DNA from: G963663615 sp963663615
GTDB taxonomy: Bacteria > Bacteroidota > Ignavibacteria > Ignavibacteriales > Melioribacteraceae
Assembly (NCBI GenBank): GCA_963663615.1
Contig: OY760517.1
Location: 434,001-498,000 of the forward strand
Length of the DNA stretch: 64,000 bases
Reading direction: 5' to 3'
A program made the translations under genes and the position numbers. Within the stretch, counting starts at the first letter, position 1. Each line of letters begins with the position of its first letter. Of the stretch, positions 1-8,100 are shown in pieces. The notes under the pieces were generated by a model. It made no database searches. It saw nothing but the letters and a program-made list of their open reading frames with translations, and was not told where the DNA came from.

Positions 1-345
1 TGCAAATATAAAAATAACCCCTCAATCTTTTTTACTAACAGACCGAGGGGCTCACCAAAATACTATATAGGACTATGAAATATATCTCTCTACTCTAACC
101 ATAAACAAAAATATCGTAACCTAACCATAATGTCAATGATATTTCGCATATCCACCAATATTATCGCATTCAATTATTAAATGTTTAATGAATGGCGGTT
201 TCTGTAAGTTTTTTTGTGATTTTAGATTGCTGATTAGTGATCTTATTCGCTAACGAATGCAGAATAATATGTAATATATTAAATTAACTATTGCTATGCT
301 TTGGGAGATCATTTATCTTAGAACCATGTTTATGAGGGGATAAGA
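1..345. other. A/T-rich spacer upstream of the SIR2-STAND gene
   Basis: No gene is visible. A 6-bp stem (18-23 with 45-50, CCCCTC/GAGGGG) has a T-rich tail when read leftward, so it may be the terminator of a minus-strand transcript, but no minus gene ends here. A strong ribosome binding site, GAGGGGA at 334-340, sits 5 nt before the start codon at 346. No clear TAnnTTTG promoter box was found. Confidence 0.5.
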
Positions 346-3300
346 ATGGAGCATATATTAAATATTGTTGAAAATAAAGAAAAATTGAACGATTTTTTTA
401 GAAAGATTAAAGAAGGGAATGCTATTCTATTCTTGGGAGCAGGGGCTTCTATTGGTGAAAAAAAATACCTAAGTAATGAAATCATTGAGTACTACGAGGA
501 TTATTTAGGTAGAGAATTTCAAGAAAATGATATAACCCAATTTGTTGATATTTTATCTGCTGATCCTACTTTCAAACGAAGTCATTTCGATATAACTGTT
601 GCAGATATGCTCAGAAAACTGAAACCAACACCAGAACATAGAACAATTGTATCCCTTCCTTGGCGTCAAATAATCACAACCAATTTTGATCTACTGATTG
701 AAAGAGCTTATGATGAAGTAAGAATTACTACGAATGATAATTATGAAATTGTGCCGGTTAGAAATAAGCAGGAATATAATTATAATCCTTCAAACATTGA
801 GATTAAATATGTTAAACTCAATGGATGTATTTCTGATAAAGGTAAATATCCACTTGCATTTTCAACTCGTGATTTTCAAGAATTAAAAAGTTATTATAAA
901 ATAGTACTCAATGATTTAAGAAATCTTTCAAATAATATACTTTTTCTAACTGTTGGATATTCATTTCGTGATAAATTTAGTAAAAAATTAATTATGAATT
1001 TTGATTCTTACAAATTCCGAGAACAAAAATGGATAATTAATATAGACCCATATCCAAATGAAAGTTCTTTACACTATTATTCTCAACAACGTATCTGTGT
1101 GATTAAATGTTCATTTCAAGATTTTTTTACGTCTTATGCTAATTGGGAAACTGAAGAGGCTTCAAAAATTGTTACTCGAAAAAAAATATCGATAACGAAC
1201 AGCAAGAATCAGTATATTAATTTTACTCCACAACTTATGCTGAAATTAGATGGGAAAATTATACAGTTTAACAACAATTACAAAAGTAAGTTTATCAATC
1301 CAATTGATTTTTATAAAGGAGAGGAACCAAACTTTAATGTAGTTCAAAGGCAGTTAGATGTAGCTAGAGAGTCCAGGATTGGAGAATTTGTTGAGCATAT
1401 TTTTTCTGTTATTGGCAAGTCAAAAACTACACTAATTCCAATATTCTTCTTAAAGGGTGAATTTGGAATAGGCAAAACAACATTTGCATTAAGATTAATT
1501 TATGAGATGATAAATAATTCAGAATATGATGTTGTTGCATTTGAAATTATTGATTTTGTAGACTTAGTAAAATCAAGCATAGTCGAAGTTTTATCTAAGT
1601 CAATTGCCAAAAATATTTTGTTTTATTGCGATCAGGTTGAAATTGATAGCATATTTAAGGACCTTCTAGAGTTAAGAAGAGAATTAAGTATTGAACAATT
1701 TAATGACATTAATATTTTCTTTTTGGTCCCTATCAGGGAGAATATTCTTGAGAAATATAAATATTCTAGAGATATGAAGGAAGTGTTTGATTTGTGTCTA
1801 GATGCATCTCTAAGTGAAAAGGAAATTTATGATCTACTTGATAAATTAAATAGCGTGGGAATTATAAGAATTAGAGATACTAGAGAAAGAGCTAGTTATA
1901 AAAAGATTATTGAAGAAAAATATAGTAGAGATTCATTTGTATCATTTTTATCCATTGTTGATGATGGTCAGCATAAAAATGATCTATTAAAGGCATATAA
2001 TGAGTTATCCAATATTGCAAAGAAAGCATTTTTGTTTACTGCTCTAATGCATAGATTTAAGTTAGACATGCCCGCAACAATTCTCAAAAGGATACTTGGT
2101 ATAGAGTGGGATGATTTTATTGATAGAATTGTGAGAACGGAGGGTAAAGGGCTATTTATTCAAAAAGAAGTTGCCTCTTATGGCACTAACCCAGACCTTT
2201 ACTTTCACACTAAACATTCGATTGTTGCTGAGGAACTAATAAAGTTGATCCTCCCGAAAAAAGACGAACAATACAATTATTATAGAAAAATTCTTAATTC
2301 TGTTGAGTACGGCAGGAGAAATTCATTCATGGTTACTAACCTACTCAAAATATTAGTTAGGGAAGGGATTTTTAACACGATCAAAATTTCTCAATTATAT
2401 GATTCTGGTTATCAGAAATTATCGGAGGACCCCTTCTTCCTTTTTCACTATTCTAGCCATTTAAGAAAAAGGGGAGGGATTGAAAACCTAAAAAGAGCAT
2501 TGAAGCTTGTCGTTTATGCGGAAAGTTTACTAAACTTTAAAAATTCTAAGTTTATTCATCGAAAAGCAATGATTAATTTTGAACTAGCGAGAGAATATGC
2601 AAAAAATGAAACTGAATATAATTATACATTAACTTATATGCAGGAAGCGAAAGAAGATTTTCAAATCAAATTAATATATGATCCTTTTAGTGCATTTAGC
2701 TATACAGATTATATCCGTTTACTTATATGGGAGCTAACCCATGTTAAACGTAATGAACGAGAGCAACTATCAATTCGAATTAAAATTGAAGAACTTCTTC
2801 AATTAGCTAAAACTAGTGTAAATGAGAACTCAGATTGGATAAGTGAAGTAGAATATGAATATACGTGTAAATATACATATGCCTATAACGATCAGGATTA
2901 TAAAAACAAATTAATGGATTTGTATGGTGACTTTAAATTAAGACCATATGCATGTATCTTGTTGTACAACTATTATAAAGCGAATCTTGATTCGGATTGT
3001 AAAGAAAAATGTAGTAGTTTGATTGATGAGATGACTCAATATACTGATAATAATGAAGTCATAAAGTTCCTTTTTAGGTATTATGGAGAAAGCTTATTTA
3101 ACACAGACAATAGGGGCGAATTATTTTTATTTTGCGCAAAATATGAATTTCTCCAACTCGAATTTCCTATGAAGTATTATTACTATAAATTTATTGCTGA
3201 GTCTTATTCATATAACTTTAATAATGGAAAAAATGAGTTGAGCAAGTTGAAATCTTCTCAATATAATATCAATCCTGAGTATAAGCAAATTTGGCGTGAT

Positions 3301-3510
3301 AAGGATGGAATACCACTTCAATTTAATGGTTATATTTTGTTTTCAAGAAATGGTAGTTATAAGCGTATAAGAATTTTAGAGCTTCAACAAACCTTTCCTT
3401 TAATTAAAGGTAATTATGAAGAATTTAAAGTTAATCAGAATGTAAAGGTTTTCTTACATTTTTATATTCGAGGTATTTTCGCTGAAATAATTTCTGATGA
3501 ATCCCACTAA
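346..3510 (+). CDS. SIR2-like / STAND-type P-loop NTPase, probable antiphage defence protein
   Basis: A large 1054-residue protein. Residues about 20-265 look like a SIR2 (SIR2_2-type) NAD-binding domain: GAGAS at 31-35, TTNFD at 111-115, and a late GYSFRD at 204-209. A P-loop NTPase follows, with Walker A GEFGIGKT at 371-378 and a candidate Walker B ending at Asp429. The middle and C-terminal parts are helical and TPR-like, and the last 60 residues look like a small beta-barrel. SIR2-STAND proteins (Avs5-like) are known phage sensors whose SIR2 part depletes NAD+, so this role is inferred from architecture. The motif normally read KLHG, holding the catalytic His, is KLNG here (Asn159), so activity is uncertain. 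The gene stands alone, between non-coding spacers, and is visibly more A/T-rich than its neighbours, which suggests acquisition by transfer. Confidence 0.75.
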   Translation: MEHILNIVENKEKLNDFFRKIKEGNAILFLGAGASIGEKKYLSNEIIEYYEDYLGREFQENDITQFVDILSADPTFKRSHFDITVADMLRKLKPTPEHRTIVSLPWRQIITTNFDLLIERAYDEVRITTNDNYEIVPVRNKQEYNYNPSNIEIKYVKLNGCISDKGKYPLAFSTRDFQELKSYYKIVLNDLRNLSNNILFLTVGYSFRDKFSKKLIMNFDSYKFREQKWIINIDPYPNESSLHYYSQQRICVIKCSFQDFFTSYANWETEEASKIVTRKKISITNSKNQYINFTPQLMLKLDGKIIQFNNNYKSKFINPIDFYKGEEPNFNVVQRQLDVARESRIGEFVEHIFSVIGKSKTTLIPIFFLKGEFGIGKTTFALRLIYEMINNSEYDVVAFEIIDFVDLVKSSIVEVLSKSIAKNILFYCDQVEIDSIFKDLLELRRELSIEQFNDINIFFLVPIRENILEKYKYSRDMKEVFDLCLDASLSEKEIYDLLDKLNSVGIIRIRDTRERASYKKIIEEKYSRDSFVSFLSIVDDGQHKNDLLKAYNELSNIAKKAFLFTALMHRFKLDMPATILKRILGIEWDDFIDRIVRTEGKGLFIQKEVASYGTNPDLYFHTKHSIVAEELIKLILPKKDEQYNYYRKILNSVEYGRRNSFMVTNLLKILVREGIFNTIKISQLYDSGYQKLSEDPFFLFHYSSHLRKRGGIENLKRALKLVVYAESLLNFKNSKFIHRKAMINFELAREYAKNETEYNYTLTYMQEAKEDFQIKLIYDPFSAFSYTDYIRLLIWELTHVKRNEREQLSIRIKIEELLQLAKTSVNENSDWISEVEYEYTCKYTYAYNDQDYKNKLMDLYGDFKLRPYACILLYNYYKANLDSDCKEKCSSLIDEMTQYTDNNEVIKFLFRYYGESLFNTDNRGELFLFCAKYEFLQLEFPMKYYYYKFIAESYSYNFNNGKNELSKLKSSQYNINPEYKQIWRDKDGIPLQFNGYILFSRNGSYKRIRILELQQTFPLIKGNYEEFKVNQNVKVFLHFYIRGIFAEIISDESH

Positions 3511-3520
3511 TTATCAGTGC

Positions 3521-3553
3521 TACAAACCCTTTGTGACAGTTACAGGGTTTGTA
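3521..3553 (+). terminator. Hairpin after the SIR2-STAND gene
   Basis: A perfect 10-bp inverted repeat (3521-3530 with 3544-3553, TACAAACCCT/AGGGTTTGTA) with a 13-nt loop lies 10 nt after the stop codon. There is no good T-tract, only AATTATAC, so it may terminate weakly or stabilise the 3' end. Confidence 0.5.
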
Positions 3554-3624
3554 ATTATACGGAAAAAATATTAGTGATTATGTTCAAATGCTTTTCCAAT
3601 GTTATCTATCTTAAAGTTTTATAC

Positions 3625-3659
3625 AAAAAACCTCCGATGTTTCTAAAACATCGGAGGTT
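3625..3659 (-). terminator. Rho-independent terminator of dsbD
   Basis: A perfect 14-bp stem (3629-3642 with 3646-3659) with a 3-nt loop. Read on the minus strand it runs into six T residues (A tract at 3625-3630). It lies about 30 nt beyond the dsbD stop. The stem sequence ACCTCCGA/TCGGAGGT recurs in the hairpin at 52797-52829. Confidence 0.85.
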
Positions 3660-3690
3660 GAGTTTTATATCACAAATCTAAAATCCTAAA

Positions 3691-5451
3691 TCACTTCATA
3701 AACTCGAGAAACTCATCAGCGGGTACGAAACCGGTTAGGCGTTTAATTTCGTTACCGTTTGCATCTATTATAAGTATGGTTGGCATACCTTTAATCTCAA
3801 ACTGTTTGCGTATGCGTTCAGTTTCTTCGCTTGCAGTTTTCGTCATGTCAACTTTGTACATGGTATATTCTTTTGATTTGGCAATAATGCGGTCATCGCT
3901 AAAGGTTAACGCATCAAGCTCCTTACATGGAATACACCAGTCTGCATAAAAATCGATAATCATTTTATCATTATTAGCTAATGAACTCTGGTAAGCTTCG
4001 GTAGTAAACTTCTGCCAATCGGGAGCTTTCTTTTCAGTAGGTACAAGCAGGTATGCCGAAACAGCAATAACCAGTACAGATAATGCTATTTTGAATATTC
4101 TGAAACCTTTCTGGTTGTTTGCAACTTTATCAATAAACATTAGATAAAGGGCTGCACCAATACCATAAACAGGAAGTACATAACCGCTAAACGATTTTGG
4201 CAGAATTGGAGCTAGGAAGTATAACGCCATGGCTATCATAATCAAGCCGAATATATGTTTAACAGCTTCCATCCAGAAACCTGCACGTGGCAACGATTTT
4301 AACTTACCGGAGAATACAGCAAGGATAAGGTATGGTGTACCGAGTCCCACTGCAAGGGTAAAGAACATAATAAAGCCGTAAAGAGGATCACCCTTTGCAG
4401 CAACAGCCGCTACAAGTCCAAGTACAAAAGGACCAATACACGGAGCAGCAACAATACCCATAGTTAAGCCCATAAAGAAGGCTCCAACGCCACCGGCACG
4501 AGCACCGCCAGCTTTCATTACCCAGGAGTCAGGGAACTTGAATTCGTACAATCCGAACATACTAAGCGAAAGAGCAAACAGAACAGCAACTATTGCAAGT
4601 ATTACAAATGTATTTTGAAGCAGTGCTCCGAATACTGCACCACTTAGGGAAGTAACTACCCCAACAACACTATACGTAAGAGCCATACCAAGAACGTAAA
4701 GTACGCCAAGTCCGAACAGTTTGCCCGTACTACCTTCGCTTTGTGAGCCAAAATACCCAACTGTAATTGGTATAAGTGGATACACACAAGGAGTAAGGTT
4801 AAGTGCAAGTCCACCAAGGAAAACTATTATAAGTCCAAGAATAAGACCACTCTTTTCAAGTTTACTTTGCAATGAATCATCGTCTTTGGTTTCTTCGGTT
4901 GGCTGAGCAGATTCAAGCTGCATTCCGTCAAATTTTTGAGCATTTATCTGGTTAACCGCTTCTGTTTTAGCCGCAACAGTAATTGTAAGAACAGTATCCA
5001 GTTCCATAGGGGGCATACAGGTTTGGTCGTTACAAGCCTGGTAGCTAACAGTAACAGGCAGTTCATAATCACCCGGCTGGGCATTTTCGGCAACCGTTAC
5101 AAGCACTCCGGCAGTAACAAGACCGTCATACACTGCAACAGGCTCTTCGGAGAATGAAAACTCATACTCGTGAGCTTTCGGGAAATATAACCCTTGTACC
5201 GAAAAGGTATTATTTTGTTTAACAATAATTTCGGTTGGAATCAGGTTTTCGTCATTAGGTTTATTAGCATTGACGTGCCATGAGTCTTCAATTTTAAGAT
5301 CAACGGCAAGTTTAAACTCACTTCCGGCATACACCTTATCGAAAGAAGGGTAGTAGGAAGCCTCAATATATTGTTTGCCAAAGGGGAACTGTGCAAACAT
5401 TGTTGTTGCAAGAAGTATAACAAGTGAAAGAATTATTTTGAATGATTTCAT
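3691..5451 (-). CDS. dsbD: Thiol:disulfide interchange protein DsbD
   Basis: A 586-residue membrane protein that carries electrons from cytoplasmic thioredoxin to the periplasm, for disulfide isomerisation and cytochrome c maturation. All three DsbD parts are present. A signal peptide (1-20) leads to a periplasmic alpha domain with Cys140 and Cys145. An eight-helix membrane domain (about 203-470) follows, with Cys222 in TPCVYP and Cys338 in APCIGP. A C-terminal thioredoxin-like domain has the active site CIPC at 506-509. All six redox cysteines are intact. The gene lies 16 nt downstream of nadE on the same strand and is probably co-transcribed with it. The many c-type cytochromes at 29-34 kb are plausible clients. 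Confidence 0.93.
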   Translation of the reverse strand: MKSFKIILSLVILLATTMFAQFPFGKQYIEASYYPSFDKVYAGSEFKLAVDLKIEDSWHVNANKPNDENLIPTEIIVKQNNTFSVQGLYFPKAHEYEFSFSEEPVAVYDGLVTAGVLVTVAENAQPGDYELPVTVSYQACNDQTCMPPMELDTVLTITVAAKTEAVNQINAQKFDGMQLESAQPTEETKDDDSLQSKLEKSGLILGLIIVFLGGLALNLTPCVYPLIPITVGYFGSQSEGSTGKLFGLGVLYVLGMALTYSVVGVVTSLSGAVFGALLQNTFVILAIVAVLFALSLSMFGLYEFKFPDSWVMKAGGARAGGVGAFFMGLTMGIVAAPCIGPFVLGLVAAVAAKGDPLYGFIMFFTLAVGLGTPYLILAVFSGKLKSLPRAGFWMEAVKHIFGLIMIAMALYFLAPILPKSFSGYVLPVYGIGAALYLMFIDKVANNQKGFRIFKIALSVLVIAVSAYLLVPTEKKAPDWQKFTTEAYQSSLANNDKMIIDFYADWCIPCKELDALTFSDDRIIAKSKEYTMYKVDMTKTASEETERIRKQFEIKGMPTILIIDANGNEIKRLTGFVPADEFLEFMK

Positions 5452-5467
5452 AATTTACCTTTTATAT

Positions 5468-7105
5468 TTATCTTCTCCATTTCTGAACAATCGGGAAGCG
5501 TCTGCCGTACCCAAATGCTTTTGTAGATACTCGTATAACCGGAGCTGCCTGCTTACGTTTAAACTCGTTTAAGTCAACCAGTTTAAGGGTTTTTCTAACC
5601 AGTTCTTCATCACCAACAACCTCTACTATCTCGTCAAATTCACTATACTCTTCAAGGTACATTTTAAGAATTTTATCAAGAACCGGGTAAGGCGGAAGAG
5701 AATCTTCGTCTTTCTGGTCGGGTCGCAACTCGGCAGATGGAGCTTTGGTGATAATATTATCAGGGATAATTTCACCATTACGATTTATAAATCTTGCAAG
5801 GTTGTAAACCTCGGTTTTATAAACATCCCCAATTACTGCAAGTGCACCATTCATATCACCGTACAAAGTAGCATAGCCCATTGCTATTTCCGATTTGTTT
5901 CCGGTGGTTAACAATAAGTATCCGAACTTGTTCGATAAAGCCATAAGGTATAAACCCCGTATTCGGGATTGCAGATTTTCTTCTGTAACGTTAGCCTCAG
6001 CATTATTAAATGCGGGTGTAAGTACCTCAAGTGCATTGTCGAATACAGACTTTATCGAAATTGTATCGGATGTGATGCCAAGATTATCGATAAGTTTCTG
6101 CGAATCGGTTATACTTCCTTCACTCGAGTATTGTGAAGGCATCATAACAACGTGAACATTTTCGGCACCAAGTGCTTCCACGGCAATATACGCTACAATA
6201 GCCGAATCAATTCCGCCACTTAATCCTACCAGTGCCTTTTTAAAGCCGGTTTTATCAGCATAATCCTTAACACCAAGAACAAGTCCTGCAAGAACTTCTT
6301 CTTCAAACGATTTTTCTATATCGGTAATATTACCTTTACAATTGTTGGTATCAACCAAAAGGTAATCTTCTTCATAGGTTTTTCCAAGAGCACAAAGCTC
6401 TCCCTCGCTGTTAAAGTACATTGTGCCACCATCAAAAACGAGGTCTGTCTGAGCACCAACGCAACACACATAAGCTAGGGGAAGGCTATCGTTTTTGGTT
6501 AGTGTCGAAAGCATTTCGTATCGTTCCTGTCGTCTTCCGTATGCATAGGGACTAGCGGAAACGTTTACGAGCAAAGTAGCACCCTTATCCACAAGTCTCC
6601 TTACCGGATCAGCTTCATAGCGTCGTTTCTTCCAGTAATCGGCATCGTTCCAAATATCTTCACATATTGATATTCCCAGCTTTTCGCCCTTGAACTCGGC
6701 AATATGTACCGATTTAGCTGATTCGAAATAACGAACCTCATCAAACACATCATAGTTTGGCAGCAAGGTTTTGTTTTGTGTAAACTGAACCTGACCATTA
6801 TAACAAAGAACAGCAGAGTTGTAAATGCCTGTGCCAACCGAATCGTACTCACCGGTGATTGTACCAAAAACAACACCTGTATCGCCGGTTTTTGAGGCAA
6901 TTTCTTCAGTTGCTTGTCGCACTCTGGTTCTGAACAGTTGTTTTTCAATTAAATCTTGCGGGGGGTAACCGCAAATAGCAAGTTCAGGAAAAATAACCAG
7001 TTCGGCATCATCGCTGCAAGCCTTAAAATATACATCTAGTATCTTTTTTTTGTTCCCCTCTATATCGCCTATGATGGGATTAATTTGTCCGAGAGCAATT
7101 TTCAT
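5468..7105 (-). CDS. nadE: Glutamine-dependent NAD+ synthetase
   Basis: A 545-residue two-domain enzyme that makes NAD+ from deamido-NAD+, ATP and glutamine in the cytoplasm. Residues 1-250 form a carbon-nitrogen hydrolase (glutaminase) domain with the Glu41-Lys112-Cys148 triad (FPELAICGYPP, QNKTLLPNYD, GISICEDIWND). From about 265 the synthetase domain follows, with the ATP-pyrophosphatase P-loop SGGIDS at 296-301. The length matches glutamine-dependent NadE, so ammonia comes from glutamine. The gene is divergent from the radical SAM gene at 7222 and appears to lead into dsbD. nadA, an earlier step of the same pathway, is at 17.2 kb in a separate transcription unit. Confidence 0.95.
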   Translation of the reverse strand: MKIALGQINPIIGDIEGNKKKILDVYFKACSDDAELVIFPELAICGYPPQDLIEKQLFRTRVRQATEEIASKTGDTGVVFGTITGEYDSVGTGIYNSAVLCYNGQVQFTQNKTLLPNYDVFDEVRYFESAKSVHIAEFKGEKLGISICEDIWNDADYWKKRRYEADPVRRLVDKGATLLVNVSASPYAYGRRQERYEMLSTLTKNDSLPLAYVCCVGAQTDLVFDGGTMYFNSEGELCALGKTYEEDYLLVDTNNCKGNITDIEKSFEEEVLAGLVLGVKDYADKTGFKKALVGLSGGIDSAIVAYIAVEALGAENVHVVMMPSQYSSEGSITDSQKLIDNLGITSDTISIKSVFDNALEVLTPAFNNAEANVTEENLQSRIRGLYLMALSNKFGYLLLTTGNKSEIAMGYATLYGDMNGALAVIGDVYKTEVYNLARFINRNGEIIPDNIITKAPSAELRPDQKDEDSLPPYPVLDKILKMYLEEYSEFDEIVEVVGDEELVRKTLKLVDLNEFKRKQAAPVIRVSTKAFGYGRRFPIVQKWRR

Positions 7106-7221
7106 TTTTCAAAACCATTATTTTTATTTATCTTGTTAAAAATAGGGAACAAGTTAACCTATTTCAATATCATTCAAAAAAGGTACGGATATTATTATAT
7201 CCATGCTGAATACTATGTTAT

Positions 7222-8091
7222 ATGATTGAAGAAATTACAGCAAAAACAATACTTTCAACTTATAGGGAAACCGATACCTGGTTTGGTACAAAATATAGTA
7301 TGAATTTGTACCGCGGATGCCAGCATGGATGTATTTATTGTGATTCGCGTAGTGATTGTTACCAATTGGGTGAGCTTTCAAAAATACGTGTTAAAACTAA
7401 TGCTGCTGATTTGCTGAGGAAAGAGTTAAAAGCAAAAAAGAAAAAAGGTACAATTGGTTTCGGATCAATGAATGATTGTTACATGCCTGTTGAGTTAAAA
7501 CTTGAATATGCAAAACGTGCACTTCAGATTATCGCAAATTTTGAGTTTCCCATACACATTATTACAAAGAGCAAATATGTTACAAGGGATATTGAATTAA
7601 TTAAGGAAATATCCAAAGTATATGCTGCTGTAAGTTTTTCGGTAACCTCGGCGGAGGATAAACTCGCAAAAAAAGTTGAACCGGGAGCGTCCTTAACATC
7701 CGAGCGTTTTGCTGCCATGAAAACCCTTGCCGTTAACGGTATTTATACTGGTGCGGTAGTTATGCCTATACTCCCATTTATTCAGGATAATGAGGAGAAT
7801 ATATTTAAGCTTTGCCGTATGGCTGTTGATAATGGAGCTTCATATATAATAGCGTGTTTTGGTATGACGTGCCGTAGCGGACAGCGTGAATATTTTTATA
7901 ATAAACTTAATGATAAATTTCCGGGTACCAGGAAAAAGTATGAAAGCACTTTTGGTGACAGTTACTTTTGCAAGGCACAAAATGATAACCGACTATACGA
8001 AAAATTTGGTGAGTTTTGTGAAAAATATTCCATACCTTCGCACATGCAATTTTTTGATGAAAGCAAAACCGACCAGCTTAGTATGTTTTAA
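7222..8091 (+). CDS. Radical SAM protein, spore photoproduct lyase-like family
   Basis: A 289-residue protein of the SPL-like radical SAM family (Rv2578c type). The [4Fe-4S]/SAM motif CX3CX2C is clear near residues 34-41 (RGCQHGCIYC, following NLY). Further family features are GFGSMNDCYMPVE, a substrate-side HIITKSK and SFSVTSAEDKLAKKVEPGA. Spore photoproduct lyase repairs UV lesions in spore formers, but this wider family in non-sporulators has no settled role, so no substrate is assigned. It ends 9 nt before the next radical SAM gene and is probably translated from the same mRNA. Confidence 0.8.
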   Translation: MIEEITAKTILSTYRETDTWFGTKYSMNLYRGCQHGCIYCDSRSDCYQLGELSKIRVKTNAADLLRKELKAKKKKGTIGFGSMNDCYMPVELKLEYAKRALQIIANFEFPIHIITKSKYVTRDIELIKEISKVYAAVSFSVTSAEDKLAKKVEPGASLTSERFAAMKTLAVNGIYTGAVVMPILPFIQDNEENIFKLCRMAVDNGASYIIACFGMTCRSGQREYFYNKLNDKFPGTRKKYESTFGDSYFCKAQNDNRLYEKFGEFCEKYSIPSHMQFFDESKTDQLSMF

Positions 8092-8100
8092 GGTAAATGC

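Noticed and set aside
18..50. Terminator at the left edge
   Set aside because: The stem is only 6 bp with a 21-nt loop, and no minus-strand gene ends there, so it is noted only in the spacer description.
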